Below the pieces are notes generated by a model that ran no database searches, had not been told where the DNA came from, and was given only the letters and a program-made list of their open reading frames with translations. The translations under genes and the position numbers were made by a program. Of a stretch of 64,000 nucleotides of DNA, positions 45,346-52,841 are shown piece by piece. Position 1 is the stretch's first letter, and each line of letters starts with the position of its first letter. Source of the DNA: CAYYKK01 sp964467935 (GTDB lineage Bacteria > Myxococcota_A > Polyangia > Polyangiales > Polyangiaceae); assembly GCA_964467935.1 (NCBI GenBank), contig CAYYKK010000001.1:57698-121697 (forward strand), read 5' to 3'.

Positions 45346-46875
45346 TTGAGCAAGCCGAAGCATCGCGGCGCGTGGCTCCATGCCGCGCCGGGCAGACGCG
45401 AAGCGAGTGGAGCGCCGAACCTCGTCGCCGGTCGCTATCGCCTCGAGTCGCAGCTCGCGAAGGGCGGGATGGGCGAGGTCTGGGCCGCCTACGACAAGAC
45501 GCTCGGCCGCCGCGTCGCGCTCAAGATCGTGCGCCACGCGGCGTCGATCGACGACGCCAAGGCGCGCTTCGATCGCGAGGTCGCGCTGTCTCGGCAGCTG
45601 CGTGGACCAGCGTTCGTCGAGGTCTACGCTCACGGCACCGACGGCGATCGATCGTTCGTCGCGATGGAGCTGCTCGAGGGCGAGACGCTTCAGGAACGGA
45701 TCAAGCGCGTGGGGGCGATGAGCACCGCGGACGCGCTCGACTTCTTGGTCGGCGTCGGCGCCGCGCTGCGCGTCGCCCACTCCTTGATGGTGGTGCATCG
45801 CGATCTCAAGCCGAGCAACATCTTCTTCGCGCGCGTCAAGCCGGGCTCGTCGGGCGCGCGACCGAAGGACGGGCGCACCGAGATCGTGAAGGTCCTCGAT
45901 TTCGGGATCGCGAAGGACGCATGGGACGATGCGAGGCTCACGCGGCCCGGCGTCGTGATGGGGTCGGCGCACTACATGAGCCCGGAGCAGATCCGCTCGG
46001 GCGCCGACGTCGACGTGCGATCGGATCTGTTCTCGCTCGGCGTGCTCCTCTACCGCGTCGTCACGGGGGAGCGGCCCTTCGAAGGTGGCGCCGCGGAGGC
46101 GCTCGCGCGCATCTTGAGCGATCCACCCAGGCCGGCCACGGCCGTGCGCGCGAGCCTCCCCGACAAGCTCGACGCCTTCTTCCTGAAGGCGCTCGCGAAG
46201 GAGCCCGCGAAGCGCTTTCAGACGGTCGACGATCTCATCGACGCGTTCACGGCGGCCCTCTCGCCGCGCCGTCCTTCTGGCGGGTGGGTCGATCCGCAGT
46301 CGTGGATGAGCGATCGCGACGGGCGGGCCTCGAGCGATGCCGACGCGCGCGTCACGGTCCTCGAGAAGCCGCCCGCGGTGATGCCGGCGAGCGCGCTCTC
46401 CGCGCGCGCGGCTCCCCCTCGCGCGAGCCTCGACTCCGCGTTGCTGGAGCAGCTCCTTCCGATCGTCGAGCCCCGTCCGCTCCCGCCTCCTCTGCCGATG
46501 ACGTCGCGTTCGGATCACGCGAGCGCGTCGAAGGAGATCGGGGCGCGCGCAGTCGTGCGCGAGGAGATCGCCGATCGCGCGATCACGCCGACGTCGATCG
46601 CGTCGCTCCCGGCGCGTCTCCCGCTGCTGCCTCCCACGCTCGAGCGCTCGGGATCGGCGGCGCCCGCGCTCGATCGTGCGCCTCCTCGAAGCGGCGGGGA
46701 TCGACCCGCCTCGAGCCCTTCGCCGTGGGTCGCGCGCCCCAACGAGGTCACCGCGCGGCGCGGGAAGAAGCGGTCGATCGTGGTCGAGGTCGCGATCGTC
46801 GTCGTCGTCGCGACGATCTTGGTCGTCGCATGGCGGCTCGGCGCCGTGCCGCTCTCGAGCGTTCTGCCGCGTTGA
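45346..46875 (+). CDS. Ser/Thr protein kinase with C-terminal membrane anchor
   Basis: 509 residues from the TTG at 45346, chosen for its AGGAGG site (ATG at 45274 is the alternative). Kinase domain about 30-295: YRLESQLAKGGMGEVWAAYD, Lys60, Asp153 in MVVHRDLKPSNIFF, DFG Asp185 in VKVLDFGIAKDAWDD, SAHYMSPEQIRSGADVDVRS. A loop insertion of about 15 residues lies between the catalytic loop and DFG (ARVKPGSSGARPKDGRTEI). A long Pro/Ala/Arg linker ends at one hydrophobic helix (IVVEVAIVVVVATILVVAWR) with a short tail, so it is tail-anchored without an external sensor. Divergent from the Cys-repeat lipoprotein gene. Confidence 0.9.
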   Translation: MSKPKHRGAWLHAAPGRREASGAPNLVAGRYRLESQLAKGGMGEVWAAYDKTLGRRVALKIVRHAASIDDAKARFDREVALSRQLRGPAFVEVYAHGTDGDRSFVAMELLEGETLQERIKRVGAMSTADALDFLVGVGAALRVAHSLMVVHRDLKPSNIFFARVKPGSSGARPKDGRTEIVKVLDFGIAKDAWDDARLTRPGVVMGSAHYMSPEQIRSGADVDVRSDLFSLGVLLYRVVTGERPFEGGAAEALARILSDPPRPATAVRASLPDKLDAFFLKALAKEPAKRFQTVDDLIDAFTAALSPRRPSGGWVDPQSWMSDRDGRASSDADARVTVLEKPPAVMPASALSARAAPPRASLDSALLEQLLPIVEPRPLPPPLPMTSRSDHASASKEIGARAVVREEIADRAITPTSIASLPARLPLLPPTLERSGSAAPALDRAPPRSGGDRPASSPSPWVARPNEVTARRGKKRSIVVEVAIVVVVATILVVAWRLGAVPLSSVLPR

Positions 46876-46911
46876 CGCTCGCGTCGCGCGCGCGCCCCCG
46901 CTTCGGCGCCG

Positions 46912-47748
46912 TCACTCGATCGTGAGGCTCAGCGTCGCGGGTCCACCGTTCGGCGAGAGCACCTCGGCGAGCGCGGAGAACGCGGTGTGCCAGTCGCCCG
47001 AGTCGATCTCGGTCCGGCTCATCACCCAGAGAAACGTCGGCGTGGGGCCGCCGCTCGCGGGGAGCTTGGCGAGCGTCGAGGCGGGGATGCTGGCCTGTCC
47101 CGCGTCGGCGGGGAGCCTGCAGGTCAGCGCGACGACGCTGCCGTCGGGTTGCTGGACGCCCGTGACGAAGAGCACCTCGCCGATCGTGCCGCCGCTCCAG
47201 GCGAGGGCGAAGTCTTGCGCGCGCGACGCCGTCACAGGCTTCGTCGAATCGGGCGCGGTGAGGACGACCGGGGATGGCGCGGTCACGGAGCCTCCGTGCG
47301 CGGGGACGTCGCCGAAGGCCTGCACCTCGAACCCCACGGTCTCCCCGCCTTGGAAGAGAGCCGGCGTGTTGTCGATGGGTGGCGCGTAGGTCCCGGCGCC
47401 GGTCGGCTTGATCGTGACCGTGCGCGCGCCGACCGTGACGGCGATCGCGCCGGTCGTCGCGGCGGGGCCGGGGGTCTCGACGTTCTCGCACGTGCGGACC
47501 GTGCACGCGCCGAGCTCCTCGCTCGTGCAGACCGGGCGCGCGCCGGAGTAGCGGTGAAAGCCTGCGGCGATCGTCAGCGCGTCCTTCGGTGGTCCGTACG
47601 AATAGACGGAGACGGCGCCTTCGCCGCCCGGCGGTGGGTCGCCCGATCCGCCGCCCGCGCCGCTCGTCGACGTCGCGTCGTTGCCTTGGCACGCCGCTGA
47701 CGTGAGCGACGACGAGAGCAGCAGGATGCCGAGGATCGACGATCGCAT
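46912..47748 (-). CDS. Lipoprotein of unknown function
   Basis: 278 residues. Signal peptide MRSSILGILLLSSSLTSAAC with lipobox SAAC, a Gly/Pro linker, then a beta-rich domain (AVSVYSYGPPKDALTIAAGF, GAIAVTVGARTVTIKPTG, FALAWSGGTIGEVLFVTGV). Four cysteines in the mature part (PVCTSEELGACTVRTCEN, ALTCRLP). The strand pattern suggests one or two Ig-like or jelly-roll beta sandwiches. I do not recognise it. It is convergent with the kinase gene (36-base gap). Confidence 0.78.
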   Translation of the reverse strand: MRSSILGILLLSSSLTSAACQGNDATSTSGAGGGSGDPPPGGEGAVSVYSYGPPKDALTIAAGFHRYSGARPVCTSEELGACTVRTCENVETPGPAATTGAIAVTVGARTVTIKPTGAGTYAPPIDNTPALFQGGETVGFEVQAFGDVPAHGGSVTAPSPVVLTAPDSTKPVTASRAQDFALAWSGGTIGEVLFVTGVQQPDGSVVALTCRLPADAGQASIPASTLAKLPASGGPTPTFLWVMSRTEIDSGDWHTAFSALAEVLSPNGGPATLSLTIE

Positions 47749-47797
47749 TCCGAGCCCTCCGGTGACGTGGCTCTCCGGATGCTACCACGCTCCCGGG

Positions 47798-48250
47798 TCA
47801 CACCCGCCAGTTCGACTCGCGTTTGCGCTGCATCCGCACCAGGGCGGCGATGCCGGCGACGTCGCGGGAGAGCAGCTGCAGGAGATCGTCGAGCGTGAAG
47901 ATGCCCACGAGCGCCCCCGCCTCGTCGAGCACGGGGATCCTCCGGATCATGTGCTCGGTCATCTTCGCGAGGACGTCCGCCACCTCGTCGGTCTCGCGCG
48001 CGGTGACGACCGTCCCCGTCACCACCTCGCCGATCGAGAGTGACAGCAGGCGCTTGGCGTCGGTCGCGATCACGTTCACGACCAGATCGCGATCGGTGAC
48101 GATGCCGACGGGTACCAGCTGTCCCTCCCGCTCGCTCACCACGACGAGGTTGCCGACGTGGTGCTTGCGCATCGCGCGTGCCGCGTCCACGACGCTCTCG
48201 CTCGGGGTGATCGTCGCGACGTTGCGCGTGCAAACCTTGCCGACGTTCAT
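47798..48250 (-). CDS. Two-CBS-domain protein
   Basis: 150 residues made of one CBS pair. First CBS: VCTRNVATITPSESVVDAAR, HHVGNLVVVSE, VGIVTDRDLVVNVIA. Second: VVTARETDEVADVLAKMTEH, IRRIPVLDEAGALVGIFTLD, DLLQLLSRDVA. This form binds adenine nucleotides (AMP, ATP, SAM or NADH in family members) and often regulates a partner enzyme or channel. No signal peptide. It is divergent from the acyltransferase gene (83-base gap) and 49 bases upstream of the lipoprotein gene on the same strand. Confidence 0.93.
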   Translation of the reverse strand: MNVGKVCTRNVATITPSESVVDAARAMRKHHVGNLVVVSEREGQLVPVGIVTDRDLVVNVIATDAKRLLSLSIGEVVTGTVVTARETDEVADVLAKMTEHMIRRIPVLDEAGALVGIFTLDDLLQLLSRDVAGIAALVRMQRKRESNWRV

Positions 48251-48333
48251 GCTGTTCTCCGTGTCGGCGAGGGGGTCAGCAGCCTTCGTGCCAGCGGTGA
48301 CTCGCCTGCTCGCCTTCGAGGCTCGTCTCCGGC

Positions 48334-49146
48334 ATGCGCTTCGCTTCCGAGAGCGACGTGGTCTCGTGGGATGGATTCGTGGACGACCTCGCCAAGCCCT
48401 ATGTGGGGTACCGGAGCGGTGTCGCCAGCGCCTTCTGGGCGGCCATGTCGACGCTCTCGGACCGCCTGCGCGTGGAGGTCACGGGGATCGAGAACCTCCC
48501 GAAAGGGCGCGCGTTGCTCGTCATGAACCACGCCTTCGGCTGGGACGCGACGCTGCCGATGGCGGCGATCCGCCGCGCGACGGGGCGCCCCGTGTGGGCG
48601 CTCGGCGAGCACCTCTGGTGGAAGGTGCCGTACCTCCGACGTCTCGCGGCCGCGGTCGGCGCGGTCGACGGCACGCCGGCGCACGCCGACGAGCTGCTCG
48701 CGCACGACGAGCTCCTGCTCGTGCTGCCAGGCGGGCTCCGCGAGGCGGTGAAGCCGCGCGAGCTGCGTTACCGCCTGCTCTGGGGAAAGCGCTTCGGGTT
48801 CGTCCGTGCCGCGATGCGCAGCCACGCTCCGCTCGTGCCCGTCGCGGGCCTCGGCGCCGACGACGTCTTCGAGCTCGTGGGGGACGCCTTCGCCCGCGGG
48901 CGCAGGTGGCTCCATCGCGACTTCCCGCTGCCGCGGCTCGCCCCTCGGTTGCACCGGGCGCACCTCGCGTACCTGATCGGCGAGCCGATCGACACGTCGC
49001 GCATGCCGGGTGAGAGCGAAGAGGCGGCGGCGCGACGCTTGCGGCGTGAGGTGCGTGGGGCGCTCGAGGAGCTCATCGACGAGGGGCTGGCGGCGCGGCT
49101 CGGATGGGCGTGCTCGCGCAGCGACATCCCCGCAAGTTCCGCGTGA
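48334..49146 (+). CDS. Lysophospholipid acyltransferase-family protein (PlsC-like)
   Basis: 270 residues. The catalytic HX4D motif is in MNHAFGWDATLPMAAI; the substrate-binding block is VLPGGLREAVKPREL, with GG-REA in the position of the usual 'PEGTR', a form seen in DGAT2-like and related acyltransferases. Before them is LLVMNHAFG on a strand preceded by VTGIENLPKGRAL. This group transfers acyl chains from acyl-CoA or acyl-ACP onto glycerolipids at the membrane. Only a weak hydrophobic segment is seen, so attachment is probably peripheral. The start at 48334 (MRFASESDVVSWDGFVDDLA) is the first ATG. Confidence 0.88.
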   Translation: MRFASESDVVSWDGFVDDLAKPYVGYRSGVASAFWAAMSTLSDRLRVEVTGIENLPKGRALLVMNHAFGWDATLPMAAIRRATGRPVWALGEHLWWKVPYLRRLAAAVGAVDGTPAHADELLAHDELLLVLPGGLREAVKPRELRYRLLWGKRFGFVRAAMRSHAPLVPVAGLGADDVFELVGDAFARGRRWLHRDFPLPRLAPRLHRAHLAYLIGEPIDTSRMPGESEEAAARRLRREVRGALEELIDEGLAARLGWACSRSDIPASSA

Positions 49147-49195
49147 GGATGCAGAACGTGCGCGCCGCTGGCGCGGCGACGAACCGCGGGCGACG

Positions 49196-50491
49196 ATGAC
49201 GTCGATGCGAGCGTGGTGGTCGGTGCTGGGCGGCGTCGCGTTGCTCCTCGGCGGCGTGTCCCGTGACGCCGACGCCGCGCCGCGAGACGGTGTGGCGCGT
49301 GAGCCGATCTCGACGCTCGCTTGGACGGCGACCGGATCGATGTCCCGCGCCCGCACGCTGCACACGGCGACACGCCTGCTCGATGGCGCGGTGCTGGTCG
49401 CGGGAGGGCATGACGGCGCCGGCTTTCTCGCTTCGGTCGAGGTGTTCGATCCCGCTCAGGGCACGTTCTCGGCGCGGGCCCCGATGAGCTCGCCGCGCGA
49501 CCAGCACGCCGCGGTCCGCCTCGCGTCGGGTCGCGTCCTCGTGGTCGGCGGCTACGCGAACGGGGCGTACCTGGCGAGCGCGGAGCAATACGATCCGGTC
49601 GCCGACGCGTGGTCGAAGGCAGCGTCGATGACGGCGGCGCGGCTCGGGCTCACGGCGACGCGCCTCGACGACGGTCGCGTGCTCGTCGCGGGCGGCTACG
49701 GCGACGGGGGCCTGGTCGCGTCGGTCGAGATCTACGATCCGACCGCCGACGTGTGGGCGGCGGCGAGCGCGCTGGCCGTCGCGCGCGATCAGCACCGCGC
49801 GGCCCTCCTCGCCGACGGTCGCGTCGTGATCGCAGGCGGATTCGACGGCGCGAAGGCGATCGGCGCGACCGAGATCTTCGATCCGAAGAGCGGTGGCTGG
49901 ACGCTCGGCGGCAGCCTGCAGCAGGCGCGCTGGCTCCCCGCCGTGGTCACGCTCCCAGACGGGCGCGTCCTCTTCGCAGGCGGTCGCGACGAGGCTGGCC
50001 CGATCGCGAGCGCCGAGATCTTCGATCCCACGACGAACGCGTGGACTTCGGCTGGGAGCATGAGCGTGGCGCGCGCCGAAGCGTCGGCGAGCTTGCTCGA
50101 CGACGGCACCGTCGTGGTCGCGGGCGGCTCCGACGGCGTCGCCGACGTCGCGAGCGCCGAGACGTTCGACGCGGTGACCGGGACCTGGTCGAGCCCCACG
50201 CCCATGGTGGTGGCGCGGCACGCGCACGCCGCGGTGGCGCTCGCGGGCGGACGGGTGCTCGCGGTGGGCGGGCTCTCCGACGCGAGCTACCTGGCGAGCG
50301 CCGAGATCGGCGCGCCCGCGCCCTCGACGAGCGGCTCGGGCGGCGGCGGCGACATGCCGGCGAGCCCTCGCGCGGGCGGCGATTGCGCGTGCGCGCTCGG
50401 GTCCGAGGACGCCTCGGGGGGCCGCGGATGCGCGCTCGTCCTGCTCGCCTTCGCGTCGTTCGGGGCGAGGCGCCGGCTCCATCGAGCTTGA
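49196..50491 (+). CDS. Secreted kelch-repeat protein with MYXO-CTERM-like tail
   Basis: 431 residues from the ATG at 49196. Signal peptide (WWSVLGGVALLLGGVSRDAD, cleavage near ADA-AP). Seven kelch repeats of about 48 residues follow, each with the pattern R..H.A..L.DGRVLVAGG...G..LASAE.FDP....W; together they should close a propeller, with the last blade shortened. The C-terminus has a Gly/Ser linker, a CAC motif (GGDCACALGSEDASGGRGCA), a hydrophobic helix and RRRLHRA, matching the MYXO-CTERM layout for surface anchoring. Kelch propellers bind proteins or sugars; the ligand is unknown. Confidence 0.9.
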   Translation: MTSMRAWWSVLGGVALLLGGVSRDADAAPRDGVAREPISTLAWTATGSMSRARTLHTATRLLDGAVLVAGGHDGAGFLASVEVFDPAQGTFSARAPMSSPRDQHAAVRLASGRVLVVGGYANGAYLASAEQYDPVADAWSKAASMTAARLGLTATRLDDGRVLVAGGYGDGGLVASVEIYDPTADVWAAASALAVARDQHRAALLADGRVVIAGGFDGAKAIGATEIFDPKSGGWTLGGSLQQARWLPAVVTLPDGRVLFAGGRDEAGPIASAEIFDPTTNAWTSAGSMSVARAEASASLLDDGTVVVAGGSDGVADVASAETFDAVTGTWSSPTPMVVARHAHAAVALAGGRVLAVGGLSDASYLASAEIGAPAPSTSGSGGGGDMPASPRAGGDCACALGSEDASGGRGCALVLLAFASFGARRRLHRA

Positions 50492-50524
50492 GGGCGTCCT
50501 GTCGGCCTGCTAGGGAGCGGCACG

Positions 50525-52783
50525 ATGACCAAGGCCGACCCCAGAGTCGTTCTCGGGCCGGCTCTCTCCGCCGCCCTCGACAAAAAAGGCTACACCGAGC
50601 TCACCGCCGTTCAGCTCGCGGTGCTCGACCCCGCGCTCGAGGGGCCCGATCCCCGCCTCTCCTCCCAGACGGGTTCGGGGAAGACGGTGGCCATCGGCTT
50701 CACGCTGCGCGGCCACCTCGACGGAGAGACGGAGGCACGCTCCGGCATCGCCCGACCTCGCGCCTTCGTCGTGACCCCGACGCGCGAGCTCGCCAAGCAG
50801 GTCGAGGCCGAGCTCGCGTGGCTCTTCGAGGGGCTCGAGAAGCGGGTCGCGTCCGTCATCGGCGGCGCGAGCTACCGCGACGAGCGCCGCGCCCTCGCCG
50901 CGAGCCCCGCGGTCGTGGTGGGCACGCCGGGACGCCTGCTCGATCACCTCGAGCGCGGCGGGATCGATCCCGAGCTCGTCGGGGTCGTCGTGCTCGACGA
51001 GGCGGATCGCATGCTCGATCTCGGGTTTCGCGAGGAGCTCGAGGCGATCCTCGGGCGCGTCCCCGAGGGCCACCGAACGCACCTCGTCTCGGCGACGTTT
51101 CCTCGAGAGGTGCGGGCGCTCGCCGATCGCGTGCAGCGCGACGCCGTGCGTCTCGAGGGCACGCGGCTCGGCGAAGCGAACGCGGACATCGAGCACGTGG
51201 TCCACCTGGTCGATCCGGACGAGAGGCTCGACGCGGTCGTGAACCTGCTCGCTGCGGCGCCCGACGCGCGCACGCTCGTGTTCGCCCGCACGCGCGCGGA
51301 CGTGTCGCACTTCGCCGGCGAGCTCTCTGAAGCGGGGTTTCCGGTGGGCGCCCTGTCTGGCGAGATGGAGCAGCGGGAGCGCAACCGCGCCCTCAGCGCC
51401 TTCAAGCGCGGTCAGCTCCGCGCGCTCGTCGCCACGGACGTCGCGGCGCGCGGGATCGACGTGCACGACGTCTCCGAGGTGATTCACCTCGAGATCCCGA
51501 ACGACGCGGACGCGTACACCCACCGCAGCGGCCGCACCGGACGGGCTGGTCGAAAGGGACGGAGCGCCATCCTCGCCACGATCGGCGAGCTCGCGATGGT
51601 CAAGCGCATCCTCGAGCGCGCGCGCGTGAGCTTCCGCTTCGCTCCCATCCCGACGGCCGAGGAGATATCGCTCAAGGTCGACGACCGGATCGTGGCGGCG
51701 CTCACGGCGGAGGAGCCGCCCGGCGAAGAGGACGAAGCGCCGGACGCGCGGATGAAGGCGCTCGCACGTCGCCTCGTCGACGCGGGGGATCCGGCGCGCG
51801 TCATCGAGCGCCTGCTCGTTCGGAGCGGCGCGGGTCAGACCGTGCCCCCGCGCACGCTGACGCCCGTCGAGGTCCCGCGCGAGCTGCCGCGCCCGGCGCG
51901 GGTCGGGCGACATCCGCGCGATCGACGGCACGAGGGATCGCTCGAGGCGCGAGGCGCATCGTCGTTCGAGGCGCGAGGCGCATCGTCGTCCGAGGCGCGA
52001 GGCGGATCGTCGCGCGAGGAGAGAGGCGCATCGTCGCGCGAGGCGGGCGCGTCGCCGTCGTACCCGCCGCCCCGGGGGAAGGGGCCGTTCGTGGGCGACG
52101 AGCGCGAGGCGCCGCGCGGCTGGGCGCTCTTCGACGTGACGTGGGGCGATCTGCACGGCGCGGACGCGCGGCGGCTACTCGCGCTCGTCTGTCGCCGCGG
52201 CAACATCCGCGGTAGCGACGTCGGGGCGATCCGCGTGGGGCGGACGTCGTCGCAGGTGGAGGTCGCGACCGACGTCGCGGAGTCGTTCGCGCGCTCCGCG
52301 GGCGAGCCCGATCCGCGGGATCCTCGCGTGCGCATTCGCGACGCGCGCACCGCGGGACAGAGTCAGCGGCCTCCCCCGCTCGAGGCCTCTCCGTGGGCTC
52401 CGCGCGGCGCGGCCGCTCGGTCGGCGCCACCGAGCCATCGACCTCCGCGAAACGCGCCGCACACCGAGGTCCCACCGCGGGAAGGAGCGCGTCCGCCTTC
52501 GAGCTACTTGCCGCCCGAAGCCGATCTCGCCGCAGGCCGGTCGCGCAGCGGCGCGCGGCGCGAGAAAGCGGCTCGAACCGAGCCCGCGCGTGCGTGGACG
52601 AAGGGCGCTCGGGGCGACGCGCCCCCGGGCAAAGCCGGTCCTCGCCCGTCGGCGCGCGAGGCTCTCGCAGACGAACCGAAGGTGCCCGCGAGAGCGCCGC
52701 GCGAAAAGGGCGCGCCTCCGAAGCGAGCGCACGCGAAGGGCCCGGCTCCGAAGGGCAAGCCGAAGCCCCACCGCGGGCGCTGA
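50525..52783 (+). CDS. DEAD-box RNA helicase with DbpA-like RNA-binding domain
   Basis: 752 residues. Helicase core: Walker A SSQTGSGKTVAIGF, VVTPTRELAKQVE, VGTPGRLLDHL, DEAD box VVVLDEADRML, SAT in LVSATFPREV, then LVFARTRADVSHF, ATDVAARGIDVHDV and YTHRSGRTGRAGRKG. After a disordered segment with four 24-base repeats comes a DbpA-type RNA-binding domain (ALFDVTWGDLHGADARRLLA, GNIRGSDVGAIRVGRTSSQV). The end is a long basic Pro/Arg/Lys tail. Enzymes of this type remodel rRNA during ribosome assembly, but the long disordered arms are larger than in E. coli DbpA. The Q-motif region (YTELTAVQLAVLDPAL) is divergent at the end of the first helix. 33 bases after the kelch gene. Confidence 0.9.
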   Translation: MTKADPRVVLGPALSAALDKKGYTELTAVQLAVLDPALEGPDPRLSSQTGSGKTVAIGFTLRGHLDGETEARSGIARPRAFVVTPTRELAKQVEAELAWLFEGLEKRVASVIGGASYRDERRALAASPAVVVGTPGRLLDHLERGGIDPELVGVVVLDEADRMLDLGFREELEAILGRVPEGHRTHLVSATFPREVRALADRVQRDAVRLEGTRLGEANADIEHVVHLVDPDERLDAVVNLLAAAPDARTLVFARTRADVSHFAGELSEAGFPVGALSGEMEQRERNRALSAFKRGQLRALVATDVAARGIDVHDVSEVIHLEIPNDADAYTHRSGRTGRAGRKGRSAILATIGELAMVKRILERARVSFRFAPIPTAEEISLKVDDRIVAALTAEEPPGEEDEAPDARMKALARRLVDAGDPARVIERLLVRSGAGQTVPPRTLTPVEVPRELPRPARVGRHPRDRRHEGSLEARGASSFEARGASSSEARGGSSREERGASSREAGASPSYPPPRGKGPFVGDEREAPRGWALFDVTWGDLHGADARRLLALVCRRGNIRGSDVGAIRVGRTSSQVEVATDVAESFARSAGEPDPRDPRVRIRDARTAGQSQRPPPLEASPWAPRGAAARSAPPSHRPPRNAPHTEVPPREGARPPSSYLPPEADLAAGRSRSGARREKAARTEPARAWTKGARGDAPPGKAGPRPSAREALADEPKVPARAPREKGAPPKRAHAKGPAPKGKPKPHRGR
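51944..52039 (+). repeat. 24-bp tandem repeat, four copies, in the helicase linker
   Basis: Units start at 51944, 51968, 51992 and 52016; consensus GAGGCGCGAGGCGCATCGTC + four bases, encoding E-A-R-G-A-S-S-x. A fifth copy is truncated. The first two copies are nearly identical, a sign of recent expansion. Confidence 0.8.
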
Positions 52784-52841
52784 GCGGCCTTCACGCTGCC
52801 GCGATGGAGCGCGCGGCGACGCAAGCTGGGCGAGCGCTCGA

